NCBI GenBank assembly: GCA_048265065.1
Contig: JBLXCH010000065.1
Location: forward strand, 1-16,885
Direction: 5' to 3'
From: Motiliproteus sp048265065
GTDB lineage: Bacteria; Pseudomonadota; Gammaproteobacteria; Pseudomonadales; Balneatricaceae
DNA: 16,885 nucleotides
Positions 5,940-13,974 of this stretch are shown piece after piece (within the stretch, counting starts at the first letter, position 1; each line of letters begins with the position of its first letter). The notes under the pieces were generated by a model that saw only the letters and a list, made by a program, of their open reading frames with translations, made no database searches and was not told the DNA's origin. Both the position numbers and the translations under genes were made by a program.

Positions 5940-6755
5940 TTAAAGAGAATCGATAAAAGCTTTTCCACAAGTGTTGAGAAGCTCTCTGTCATTCCTAATA
6001 GTGGCTGTGTGATTGTTTATCTGTTCATGATATTGGTTCAATAACGCGCTTAATTTTGCAGTTTCGCTAGCGCTGCATAATGCTTTCATTAAGTTTATTA
6101 ATGAGTTTAAGCGCGAGGGGTCTGCCCTTAAAGCCAGGTTGAGCGTTGTTATCGCGGCTTGTGCTTGGCCCAGTCGAAATTGTGCGTAGCCTTTGTATTC
6201 CAGTGCGCGAGAATGATTAGGCACAATGGCTAATGCTTTATCGTACTCTTGAATAGCTTCGCTAAATTGCGTTTTTTTTCTTAGCGTTATACCTGCGCTG
6301 ATGTATTGATTGACCGTTGTTGATTGTTGTTGTTGCTGGATTAAATCAAGATACGTATCCGCAGCGGCCGAGCGTTGAGAGGAGGGGGCGCTAAACTGGG
6401 ATTGTGCTTGCTCGTAGTTTCCTAAGGTATATGCAAGTACACCAAGGTTATTGGATGCTTTGCGGGCGGTGATTTCATCGCCTGCTTGTTCAGCCAGAGC
6501 GAGTGCTTTTTCTAAGTTCTCTTTAGCGCGTTGATAGTGCTTTTCTTTAAAATAGGTCCACCCTAAAGCGTTATGAGCCGAGGCTTTTTGAGCTGGGGTT
6601 TGAGCTTTTTGTAGAGCTTCTTCCAATAAACGAATTGTGGTTGAGTAATCAGCAGTTGTAAAAGAAGACTGCGCTGCACTCATTTGTTCGTTATAACTGG
6701 CAGCAAAAGTATGGCAACTGATGATTAAGCCGACTGTGCAGAGTAGAGTTTTCAT
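5940..6755 (-). CDS. Exported TPR-repeat protein, function unknown
   Basis: A 271-residue protein with an N-terminal export signal (MKTLLCTVGLIISCHTFAA). Cleavage after Ala19 is plausible, but IISC at 11-14 also fits a lipobox, so it could be a periplasmic lipoprotein on Cys14. About five tetratricopeptide repeats follow, near residues 23-50, 58-91, 98-122, 150-180 and 183-213, with typical cores such as HNALGWTYFKEKHYQRAKENL and ALEYKGYAQFRLGQAQAAI. A Gln-rich linker lies at 138-149. TPRs bind protein partners; no catalytic domain is seen. The start has AAAAGGAG and lies 11 nt after the stop of the preceding membrane-protein gene, so the two form an operon. Confidence 0.8.
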   Translation of the reverse strand: MKTLLCTVGLIISCHTFAASYNEQMSAAQSSFTTADYSTTIRLLEEALQKAQTPAQKASAHNALGWTYFKEKHYQRAKENLEKALALAEQAGDEITARKASNNLGVLAYTLGNYEQAQSQFSAPSSQRSAAADTYLDLIQQQQQSTTVNQYISAGITLRKKTQFSEAIQEYDKALAIVPNHSRALEYKGYAQFRLGQAQAAITTLNLALRADPSRLNSLINLMKALCSASETAKLSALLNQYHEQINNHTATIRNDRELLNTCGKAFIDSL

Positions 6756-6766
6756 TGTCGCTCCTT

Positions 6767-7285
6767 TTAAAAACCGAGTTCATCTGACGTGGACGATTTT
6801 TTAATCAAGGTTTCGTCATAGATGCGTTTTTGATCTTCTAAGGAAAAAATCAACTCCTGCAATTTCCGGACAAGCTGTTCATTTGAGACACTAATGTTGT
6901 GCTCATTTTGGACGTTTAAAATAATCCTGCCGCTTTCATTAAGCTGTAATTCCTCCGTTTGATGAACCACTCGAGGGATAAAAGAACTATCTAGAGGAGT
7001 AACAGAGAGAATGATTTTGCTTTCTGCATTATGTTGATACATCAACAAGGCTAGACCGCCAGCAAAGAAAATCAGTGAAAATGCAATGAAAAAACGGGTG
7101 TTGTTGAGTTGAGCACAGACCAGGCTTTTCCATTCTCGATACATCTCAACCGAGGAAAATTCGTCAGTTTTTTGCTCAAGAATTTTAGTTTGTACAGCGG
7201 CTGTTAACCGGTATCCCAAAAACAACATTAAAAAAGCAAACCCGGTGACACCTGTGTTCAGGATGTCGACAATATTGATATCCAT
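6767..7285 (-). CDS. Two-TM membrane protein of unknown function
   Basis: A 172-residue protein I do not recognise. Two hydrophobic segments (about 10-28, and 64-83 FFIAFSLIFFAGGLALLMYQ) are joined by a charged loop. The C-terminal part, about 85-172, is soluble, starts with beta-like sequence and has a probable helix/coiled coil at 136-160 (NEQLVRKLQELIFSLED). The start is supported by AGAGGA upstream. It is the first gene of a two-gene minus-strand operon with the TPR protein, so the two may form an envelope complex, but that is inference. Upstream lie a 14-bp palindrome and an 8-bp repeat tract. Confidence 0.7.
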   Translation of the reverse strand: MDINIVDILNTGVTGFAFLMLFLGYRLTAAVQTKILEQKTDEFSSVEMYREWKSLVCAQLNNTRFFIAFSLIFFAGGLALLMYQHNAESKIILSVTPLDSSFIPRVVHQTEELQLNESGRIILNVQNEHNISVSNEQLVRKLQELIFSLEDQKRIYDETLIKKSSTSDELGF

Positions 7286-7300
7286 ATCGGTCCTCTTCTT

Positions 7301-7314
7301 GCTCTTTAAAGAGC
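7301..7314. promoter_or_regulatory. 14-bp palindrome in the leader of the two-TM protein gene
   Basis: GCTCTTTAAAGAGC is a perfect palindrome located 16-29 nt upstream of the start codon, next to the ribosome site. It could be a dimeric operator, or form an RNA hairpin GCTCT-TTAA-AGAGC affecting translation. Which protein or role is involved cannot be told from the sequence. Confidence 0.35.
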
Positions 7315-7340
7315 TCCTCGTTGTTGCAGTTCATTACCCT

Positions 7341-7379
7341 CAGTACTCAAGTGCTCAAGTGCTCAAGTGCTCAAGTGCT
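7341..7379. repeat. 8-bp tandem repeat (four perfect copies) upstream of the two-TM/TPR operon
   Basis: CAAGTGCT is repeated four times without error at 7348-7379, preceded by the related CAGTACT (7341-7347). It lies 56-94 nt upstream of the minus-strand start at 7285, in the expected promoter region. On the minus strand each unit contributes TTGAGC, which resembles a -35 element. Perfect short repeats like this are prone to copy-number change. Confidence 0.8.
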
Positions 7380-7461
7380 CTAAGAGTCTGCAACAAAGGT
7401 GAGTTGTTTATCGTTTTTATCTCACCAATACTTTGATGATAACGGGATACACAGAAGAAGC

Positions 7462-7491
7462 AAAATTTCACGGCTGTCGCGAAGTGAGCCG
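7462..7491 (-). terminator. Weak possible terminator of the marC-family gene
   Basis: On the minus strand CGGCT and AGCCG (complements of 7487-7491 and 7471-7475) can form a 5-bp stem with an 11-nt loop, followed by TGAAATTTTG. It is weak, but it is the only candidate downstream of the gene ending at 7530. An 8-bp direct duplication GCTGGATC lies beside it (7491-7506). Confidence 0.3.
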
Positions 7492-7529
7492 CTGGATCGC
7501 TGGATCAGTTAACGTTTTGGAACAGGCCG

Positions 7530-8144
7530 CTAGCTACCTGTAGAGACACTAATTAAGTTCATTACTCCATCATGAATAAACTGGATGGCTAGTGCTGCTA
7601 GTAGCACACCGAGAAAGCGTCGGAGGATATCGTCGCCGGTTTTACCTATGACCGTTTGCACGTGTTTAGCCAGCAGCATTAGTGTCATGGTGAGCAAAAC
7701 AGTGACCACAATAGCTGCCGTAATTGATCCCAACATAATCAAACTATCACCTTGAGAATAGAGCAGAATAGACAGTGTTAATGAACCAGGCCCGGCCATT
7801 AATGGAATGGATAGCGGGTAAACTGAAATATCTCGCGTGCCCGTAGTGGTTTCATTTTGGCTATCTTGGGTGATCATCATAAAAGCTGTGTAGAACAGTA
7901 AAATACCGCCAGAGATACGAAGCGCGTCGATGCTAATGCCGAGTTGCTCAAGCAAACTTTGCCCAAAGTTGCCAAATAGAATGAGTAAAAATAAGGTGAT
8001 GATCGTTGATTTTATTGCCATTTTAGCACGATGTTTGGCGAGGTTTTCAGGGATCAGTGCATGAAAAATCAGTGCGGCACCGACTGGGTCGATGACAACA
8101 AATAATGCAATGAGCGCATTGAGAAAAATGGCTAAATCGAACAT
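7530..8144 (-). CDS. MarC-family integral membrane protein
   Basis: A 204-residue polytopic protein with about six hydrophobic segments. MarC (UPF0056) hallmarks are present: FVVIDPVGA in the first helix (about 15-23), LRISGGILLFYTAFMM (about 76-91), the loop motif IPLMAGPGSLT (about 113-123), and a C-terminal RRFLGVLLAALAIQFI. Length is typical. The family was once linked to multiple antibiotic resistance in E. coli, but that role was not upheld and the transported substrate is unknown. It is divergent from the MOSC gene, with a 21-bp repeat array between them, and its ribosome site is weak. Confidence 0.9.
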   Translation of the reverse strand: MFDLAIFLNALIALFVVIDPVGAALIFHALIPENLAKHRAKMAIKSTIITLFLLILFGNFGQSLLEQLGISIDALRISGGILLFYTAFMMITQDSQNETTTGTRDISVYPLSIPLMAGPGSLTLSILLYSQGDSLIMLGSITAAIVVTVLLTMTLMLLAKHVQTVIGKTGDDILRRFLGVLLAALAIQFIHDGVMNLISVSTGS

Positions 8145-8203
8145 GGCGTAGATTTTATCCCTTGTCCTGTTGATAGCGGTTGCGCCGCCTTGAAGATACT
8201 GTC

Positions 8204-8329
8204 TATGTACGTTTAGGTACTGACTTTAAACATTCAGGTACTGTGTTTAAACGTTCAAGTACTGTGTTTAAACGCCCAAGTACCGTGTTTAAACGCTCAA
8301 ATACTGTATTGAAAACGTTTAATAGTATA
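8204..8329. repeat. Helically phased 21-bp tandem array between marC and the MOSC gene
   Basis: Four close copies at 8225-8245, 8246-8266, 8267-8287 and 8288-8308 each consist of TTTAAAC, a variable middle, then CAAGTACTGTG or a close variant. Diverged copies flank them (8204-8224 and 8309-8329). The 8-bp palindrome GTTTAAAC recurs at 8245, 8266 and 8287, exactly two DNA turns apart. The first, diverged copy ends in TAGGTACTGAC, the same 11-mer as the array after ahpF. The position in the divergent regulatory region suggests a multi-site operator; the binding protein is unknown. There are no spacers, so it is not CRISPR. Confidence 0.8.
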
Positions 8330-8375
8330 ACGATTCTCTGTTATACCTGTCGTATCAAGATTAAGGAACATTACT

Positions 8376-8885
8376 GTGAATGCGCAAGGTCGGTTAATTA
8401 GTCGTTTTACCCAAAACTTACCTAATGGGAAGCTTTGTTGGATTGGCTTGAGAACAAAGCGTAAAGGTGAGATTGAGATTGTTGAGTCGACAAATGCCAT
8501 TGCTACCTTAGGCTTAGAAGGTGATCGCCGTTGCAATGGCACGCCAGGCTCGGCACGCCAGGTAACCTTGATTAGTCAAGAGTACATCGATCAGATTACC
8601 CACTTTATGGGTAAAGACAGTATAGCGCCGGAACTTTTGCGGCGTAACTTGGTAGTCAGTGGTATCAACCTTTATGCGCTCAGACATCAACAGTTCAAAA
8701 TTGGTGATGCCATATTTGAAGCCACCGCCTGGTGCCATCCTTGCTCTCGGATGGAGCAAGTTTTAGGCGACGGCGCAGTAGCCGCAATGCTAGGGCATGG
8801 TGGACTCTGTGCAAAAATACTGGAATCAGGGCTCATACGTGTCGGTGACGATGTGGAAAAACTAAATCATTCGGAAAATAGTTGA
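8376..8885 (+). CDS. MOSC-domain protein
   Basis: A 169-residue protein consisting almost wholly of a MOSC domain, the beta-barrel fold found at the C-terminus of molybdenum-cofactor sulfurase and in YiiM/YcbX. Seen motifs are GLEGDRRC (46-53), the RQVTLIS strand (61-67), LLRRNLVVSGINL (87-99) and the conserved cysteine region WCHPCSRME (119-127, Cys120/Cys123). Stand-alone MOSC proteins are thought to handle sulfur or the molybdenum cofactor in reductive detoxification; the substrate here is unknown. The start is GTG, chosen because AAGGA (8363-8367) lies 8 nt upstream and no ATG fits. Confidence 0.85.
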   Translation: MNAQGRLISRFTQNLPNGKLCWIGLRTKRKGEIEIVESTNAIATLGLEGDRRCNGTPGSARQVTLISQEYIDQITHFMGKDSIAPELLRRNLVVSGINLYALRHQQFKIGDAIFEATAWCHPCSRMEQVLGDGAVAAMLGHGGLCAKILESGLIRVGDDVEKLNHSENS

Positions 8886-8957
8886 AGCTTTTGGCAGTAG
8901 CCGGCGAGATCTCAACTATCCTTCCTTTATACATTCATATCATGCTTCTAGGAGGCA

Positions 8958-10571
8958 ATGATGACTACTGACAGTAGCGTTATAAATCTTGCTAATTACG
9001 GTATTAATGACCCTAGCGAAATCATATATCAACCTTCGTACGAGTTATTGTACCAAGAAGAAACTCGTTCTGACTTAACAGGTTGTGAAGCCGGTGTGGT
9101 GACGACCTTTGGTGCAGTTGCTGTTGATACAGGTGAATTTACTGGGCGCTCGCCGAAAGATAAGTACATTGTTAGAGATGACTCAACCCGTGACACATTT
9201 TGGTGGGCTGATGAAGGTAAAAACGACAATAAACCAATCTCAACCGAAACATGGAGCGAGCTAAAAGCCGTAGTCGTAGGTCAGCTATCGGGAAAGCGTC
9301 TGTTTGTCATCGACACATTTTGCGGTGCTAATCCAGACACAAGGTTGAGTGTTCGTTTTGTCACCGAGGTTGCGTGGCAGGCGCATTTCGTGAAGAACAT
9401 GTTTATTCGTCCTACCGATGAAGAGTTGGCTGAGTTTGCGCCCGATTTTACCGTTTTAAATGGTGCTAAAACGACGAACCCTCATTGGGAGCGTCAGGGA
9501 CTAAATTCGGAAAATTTTGTCGCCTTTAACTTGACCGAACGTATGCAGCTTATTTGCGGGACATGGTATGGCGGTGAAATGAAAAAGGGCATGTTTTCCA
9601 TGATGAACTACCTACTGCCATTGAAGGGCATAGCGTCGATGCATTGCTCTGCTAATGAGGGTGAAAATGGCGATGTGGCGATTTTCTTTGGTTTATCGGG
9701 TACCGGTAAAACAACGTTATCCACTGACCCTAAACGTAAGTTGATTGGTGACGATGAACATGGCTGGGATGATAAAGGAATCTTCAATTTTGAAGGTGGC
9801 TGTTACGCCAAAACAGTGAGCCTCAGTGAAGAAAATGAGCCAGATATTTATCATGCAATTCGTCGTGATGCGTTGCTCGAAAACGTCATGACAAATGCCG
9901 ACGGTGAGGTTGATTTTGACGATCGCTCTAAAACTGAAAACGGTCGAGTCTCCTACCCAATCTATCATATAGATAACATTGTGAAGCCCGTATCGCGGGG
10001 AGGCCATGCGAATAAAGTTATTTTCCTCAGCGCTGATGCTTATGGCGTATTGCCGCCAGTGGCCAAACTGACCCCTGAACAAATCGAGTATTACTTTCTG
10101 TCTGGTTTCACCGCAAAACTTGCAGGCACCGAGCGAGGGATTACGGAGCCAACCCCAACTTTTTCAAGTTGTTTTGGCGCTGCTTTCTTAAGCTTACATC
10201 CGACGCAATATGCGGAAGTGTTAAATAAACGAATGAAAGACGCTGGTGCAACCGCTTATTTAGTCAATACTGGCTGGAATGGTACGGGGAAACGTATAAG
10301 TATTAGTGCAACCCGAGGAATTATAGATGCGATACTAGATGGCTCTATTGATGATGGTGAGTTTGATACGGTTCCGTATTTTAACTTAGCAATTCCTACA
10401 GCTATTCCTGGCGTTGATAATCAGATTCTGAATCCATTAAACACGTATATGGATACAAAAGAGTGGGAAAGAAAAGCAAAGGTTCTTGCTGAAATGTTCA
10501 TTATGAACTTCGAGCGTTTTAGTGATACTCAGAACGGTAAAAAATTAGTGTCTGCTGGACCGATTCTTTAA
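8958..10571 (+). CDS. pckA: Phosphoenolpyruvate carboxykinase (ATP)
   Basis: A 537-residue cytosolic enzyme converting oxaloacetate and ATP to phosphoenolpyruvate, CO2 and ADP, the first committed step of gluconeogenesis. The substrate-binding GRSPKDK starts at 63. GTWYGGEMKKGMF (201-213) carries the metal-binding lysine region. The P-loop GLSGTGKT (245-252) and the kinase-2-type IGDDEHGW (263-270) follow. Length matches ATP-type PckA (about 540). There are two adjacent ATG codons. AGGAGG (8950-8955) lies only 2 nt before the first but 5 nt before the second (8961), so translation probably begins at the second, giving 536 residues. No convincing terminator follows. Confidence 0.97.
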   Translation: MMTTDSSVINLANYGINDPSEIIYQPSYELLYQEETRSDLTGCEAGVVTTFGAVAVDTGEFTGRSPKDKYIVRDDSTRDTFWWADEGKNDNKPISTETWSELKAVVVGQLSGKRLFVIDTFCGANPDTRLSVRFVTEVAWQAHFVKNMFIRPTDEELAEFAPDFTVLNGAKTTNPHWERQGLNSENFVAFNLTERMQLICGTWYGGEMKKGMFSMMNYLLPLKGIASMHCSANEGENGDVAIFFGLSGTGKTTLSTDPKRKLIGDDEHGWDDKGIFNFEGGCYAKTVSLSEENEPDIYHAIRRDALLENVMTNADGEVDFDDRSKTENGRVSYPIYHIDNIVKPVSRGGHANKVIFLSADAYGVLPPVAKLTPEQIEYYFLSGFTAKLAGTERGITEPTPTFSSCFGAAFLSLHPTQYAEVLNKRMKDAGATAYLVNTGWNGTGKRISISATRGIIDAILDGSIDDGEFDTVPYFNLAIPTAIPGVDNQILNPLNTYMDTKEWERKAKVLAEMFIMNFERFSDTQNGKKLVSAGPIL

Positions 10572-10750
10572 TTCAGTGTGTTTTTTTAACTAAGTTATTG
10601 TTCTAAACGAAAATATCTGCAAAAGTGGGGTACAGTATTTTAGGATTTGCCGACATAGTGTAAAGGCCCAGTCTGTAATAATGCTAATAAGCTCAGATAG
10701 CCTTCCGTAAATAAAGCAAGCATTCGTTTGTTTTTTGTGAAGAGAATTTT

Positions 10751-13700
10751 ATGTCTGACATACTTTGGATGCTCATTGCAGCATCGTGGGTTTTTCTCAT
10801 GCAAGCTGGTTTTCTTTGTTTGGAAACCGGCCGCACGCGGTCTAAAAATAGTATCAACGTCGCCGCTAAAAACATTTCGGATTTTCTTATTTCTGCTGCC
10901 GTCTTCTGGCTGCTTGGTTTCGCACTCCTCTTTGGCGATTCTTACCACGGCTTATTTGGACTGAGCGGTTTCATGTTTGGTGATGGCGCTAGTGCATTCA
11001 ATATTAGCTTCTTTATTTTCCAAATGATGTTCTGTGGCACTGCAGCCACATTAACTTCAGGCGCTATTGCCGAACGAGCTACTTTCATTGGCTATTTATT
11101 AGCGACCTTTGTATTAAGTACTTTCATTTATCCAATTACAGGCCACTGGGCGTGGGGTGGCTTGTTAGACAGCAATAACCAAGGCTGGTTAGAGGCCAAA
11201 GGTTTTGTGGACTTTGCCGGCTCAACGGTGGTCCATTCCGTCGGTGGTTGGGTGGCCTTAGCTGCAGTATTAATAATTGGTCCTCGAATTGGTCGCTTTG
11301 ACGAAGGCACCAGCACATTAAATGGCAGTAACTTGCCGATGTGTGCCTTAGGCGCAATGCTCATTTGGTTTGGCTGGTTTGGTTTTAATGGTGGCAGTAC
11401 GCTGTCGCTGAATGAGCTAATCCCTACCATTTTTATTAATACGTGTTTATCAGCTATCTGGGGTGGTTTAGGGGCCAGTGCCTTATTCTACTATCACCGG
11501 CGTTATGTTGATGTTAGTACAATTCTTTACGGCGTGATCTCAGGTTTGGTAGGTATCACCGCTTCTTGTCATGTGGTCACCCCTGGAGCGGCGTCAGTGA
11601 TCGGTTTTGGCTCTGGCCTTGTGATGCTCTATGGCACCATGCTATTCGACCATTGGAAAATTGATGATGCGCTAGCCGTCGTACCTACCCATTTGTTGGC
11701 AGGTATTTGGGGAACGCTCGCTGTTGGACTATTTGGTGATCTAGCGTTGCTCGATAACGGCCTCAGTCGGGTTGAGCAATTTTTAGTTCAGCTAGAAGGT
11801 GTTGTTGCTATCGGCGCTTATAGCTTCTTGGTGAGTTATTGCCTACTGCGTATAGCTAATCGCTTTATACCGCTTCGCGTCCCACCTGATGACGAACTTA
11901 TTGGTCTTAACGTTGCTGAGCATCAAGCTAAAACCGAGCTTATTGATCTACTCAACTCCATGGAGTATCAGCAGAAACAAGGTGACTTTACCACGCCTGT
12001 CTCCGAAGAACCGTTTACCGAAGTAGGCCAAATCGCCAGCAAATATAACCAAGTCATTTCGAAAGTTAATCAGGAAATTGATTTGCGTGATGCGGCTATT
12101 GATCAGTTTCAAGCGAGTGAAAAACGTAAAAGTGCCATCCTTGATTCATCGATGGATTGTATTGTTTCTATCGACCGTACGGGGAAAATTATTGAGTTTA
12201 ACCCTGCTGCAGAAAGAACTTTTGGGTGTTTAAAACGCCAAGTTTATCAACGCGATTTTATTGAAGAGTTCTTCTTACCCAAGGATCGTGAATCTGTTAA
12301 AGAAAGTTTAGCATTGGGTTTCAAGGATTCTCGTGGTCTGGTGGTTAATCACCGTAACCGCATGCAAATGGTCCGCAGTTCAGGAGGTTTCTTCCCTGCT
12401 GAAATCACCATTACCAGCGCTGATGTTAGTCAGAACGTCTCCAGAGAGTTTACCTTGCATATCCGTGATGTTACTCGCCAAGTCAAGATGCAACAGCGTC
12501 TGCAGTTTTTAGCGTTTAGTGATCCGTTGACAAGCTTGTCAAATAGAACTTTTTTAGTAGAGCGTTTGAATGATGCGTTGAGCGCGATGAAAGTTAGCAA
12601 AAACAAAATTGCGCTCTTATTTTTAGATCTCGATAAATTCAAAAAAATTAACGACACCCTAGGTCACAATGCCGGTGACGAGCTCTTATGCGAAGTGGCG
12701 AACCGATTAAACGCAGTGTCTCGTGAAAGTGACGTCATTACGCGTTGGGGTGGTGATGAGTTTGTAGTGATGTTAACGGGTTTGATAACCTCCGAAGTTG
12801 CCTGTCAGAAAGCTGATCAAATACTAAAAGCAATGCGAGCACCTGTGGAAATTAGCGGGAAAACATTCAATTTGCCGACCAGTATTGGCGTGGTTTTAAA
12901 CCATGATCCATTAATGACATCGGATAAGTTGATTCAGCAAGCTGATATTGCTATGTATTTTGCAAAGCAAAGAGGGCGAGATAATTTCCAGTTCTTTACA
13001 CCGGAAATGGCTAAAGAAGCCGCCGAAGGTTTTGAACTTGAACAGGCATTAAAAGAAGCATTAGGGACTGATCAACTTCGTTTGGTTTTCCAACCAAAAG
13101 TGTATGGTGTTCATGAAGAAATCATTGGCGTAGAGGCGCTTGCACGCTGGAATCATCCGGAAAAAGGTGCGATTTCTCCTGATAAATTTATTCCGCTAGC
13201 GGAAGAGTCAGGGTTAATCATTAGATTTGATGAGTGGGTTATTCGTTCAGCCTTACAGCAGATCAAACAATGGCAAACACAAGGCGTTCCTGCCTTACCT
13301 ATCGCGGTGAACGTTTCAGGTAATCACCTGATTTCTGAAGACTTCATTGTATTTATGAAAACTCAACTTGAGGAGATCGGTGTTCCAGGCTCCTTGCTGG
13401 AAGTTGAAATTACAGAAAGTGTATTGGTGCAAGATATAGAACGCTGCATTGAAGTGCTACATGAACTTAAAGCGCTTGATATCCAAGTGTCAGTTGATGA
13501 CTTCGGTACGGGTTATTCGTCACTTAACTACTTGAAACGGTTGCCGCTGGATATTTTGAAAATAGACCAGTCATTTGTTGCAGAAAGCGACTCTGATAAA
13601 GGCGATGCACAAATTTGTGCGACCATTATCAACCTTGCGCATAACCTAGGGTTGAAAACTGTTGCGGAGGGAGTAGAGCGAGAGCAGCAGTACAAGTTAT

Positions 13701-13831
13701 TGATGGATATGGGGTGTTCTATTTTCCAGGGCTATTACTTCTCGAAGCCTATAGAAGCCAAAGAACTGAGCATAATCTTGGCCGAGAAAAAAGAGCCTGT
13801 CCGTACAGATCATCGCAATAAAAAAGCATAG
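10751..13831 (+). CDS. Amt ammonium-transporter domain fused to PAS, GGDEF and EAL domains
   Basis: A 1026-residue membrane sensor. Residues 1-375 are a complete Amt/Rh channel fold (about 11 TM) retaining the pore twin histidines His162 and His314, Asp154 in VDFAGSTVVHSVGG, the HWAWGG motif (132-137) and WFGFNGGS. A linker (380-450) begins with IGLNVAEH, a motif typical of Amt-linked sensors. A PAS domain spans about 458-575. The GGDEF domain (about 580-750) has an intact GGDEF at 667-671 and an inhibitory I-site R658-x-x-D661 exactly five residues before it. The EAL domain (about 765-1012) has E795-A-L, Asn854, Glu886/Glu889, DDFGTGYSS at 916-924, Lys937, Glu973 and Gln993. Both cyclase and phosphodiesterase motifs are intact, so it may make or degrade c-di-GMP in response to ammonium. 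There is no glnK beside it. Confidence 0.93.
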   Translation: MSDILWMLIAASWVFLMQAGFLCLETGRTRSKNSINVAAKNISDFLISAAVFWLLGFALLFGDSYHGLFGLSGFMFGDGASAFNISFFIFQMMFCGTAATLTSGAIAERATFIGYLLATFVLSTFIYPITGHWAWGGLLDSNNQGWLEAKGFVDFAGSTVVHSVGGWVALAAVLIIGPRIGRFDEGTSTLNGSNLPMCALGAMLIWFGWFGFNGGSTLSLNELIPTIFINTCLSAIWGGLGASALFYYHRRYVDVSTILYGVISGLVGITASCHVVTPGAASVIGFGSGLVMLYGTMLFDHWKIDDALAVVPTHLLAGIWGTLAVGLFGDLALLDNGLSRVEQFLVQLEGVVAIGAYSFLVSYCLLRIANRFIPLRVPPDDELIGLNVAEHQAKTELIDLLNSMEYQQKQGDFTTPVSEEPFTEVGQIASKYNQVISKVNQEIDLRDAAIDQFQASEKRKSAILDSSMDCIVSIDRTGKIIEFNPAAERTFGCLKRQVYQRDFIEEFFLPKDRESVKESLALGFKDSRGLVVNHRNRMQMVRSSGGFFPAEITITSADVSQNVSREFTLHIRDVTRQVKMQQRLQFLAFSDPLTSLSNRTFLVERLNDALSAMKVSKNKIALLFLDLDKFKKINDTLGHNAGDELLCEVANRLNAVSRESDVITRWGGDEFVVMLTGLITSEVACQKADQILKAMRAPVEISGKTFNLPTSIGVVLNHDPLMTSDKLIQQADIAMYFAKQRGRDNFQFFTPEMAKEAAEGFELEQALKEALGTDQLRLVFQPKVYGVHEEIIGVEALARWNHPEKGAISPDKFIPLAEESGLIIRFDEWVIRSALQQIKQWQTQGVPALPIAVNVSGNHLISEDFIVFMKTQLEEIGVPGSLLEVEITESVLVQDIERCIEVLHELKALDIQVSVDDFGTGYSSLNYLKRLPLDILKIDQSFVAESDSDKGDAQICATIINLAHNLGLKTVAEGVEREQQYKLLMDMGCSIFQGYYFSKPIEAKELSIILAEKKEPVRTDHRNKKA

Positions 13832-13974
13832 ATTGCTGCAACAGGCTTTAGTGACTCGCAGCATCACGTAGTACACTAGTGTTCATTAGTGTCTTGAAAT
13901 ATCTCAATAACCAGTCTGTTAGCTTGTCGGTTTACCCACGGCAGGCTGGCGGCTAACCATAAGTTGTATAAGTA
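13832..13974. other. Intergenic region upstream of the dehydrogenase
   Basis: It holds a 10-bp palindrome ACACTAGTGT (13873-13882) and a 6-bp inverted repeat GTTAGC (13918-13923) / GCTAAC (13952-13957) ending 17 nt before the next start. No convincing Shine-Dalgarno sequence is present before the ATG at 13975. No clear terminator is seen for the preceding gene. Confidence 0.4.

Noticed and set aside
8204..8329. CRISPR array
   Set aside because: The 21-bp units abut directly, with no unique spacers, and no cas genes are present. The same applies to the 16-bp array at 5808-5886.
8180..8401. 73-codon ORF with a seven-residue repeat (TVFKRS-like)
   Set aside because: The repeat arises because the 21-bp DNA unit is a multiple of three. 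The ORF has no good ribosome site, has low-complexity sequence and overlaps the start of the MOSC gene in another frame.
9717..10082. 121-codon minus-strand ORF inside pckA
   Set aside because: It is opposite the well-conserved catalytic region of pckA, shows no recognisable domain and is a frame shadow. Other antisense ORFs within ahpF, sad and the Amt fusion were rejected for the same reason.
10620..10650. Sigma-28 promoter for the Amt-GGDEF-EAL gene
   Set aside because: GCCGACAT resembles a FliA -10, but at the required 11-nt spacing the -35 position reads GTACAGTA, which does not fit TAAAGTTT.
10640..10964. Short ORFs overlapping the Amt fusion start on both strands
   Set aside because: The Amt frame matches a conserved transporter N-terminus from its first residues, so the overlapping frames are spurious.
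13918..13957. Riboswitch or structured leader before the dehydrogenase
   Set aside because: Only a 6-bp inverted repeat is visible, with no known aptamer pattern. It is recorded only as part of the intergenic description.
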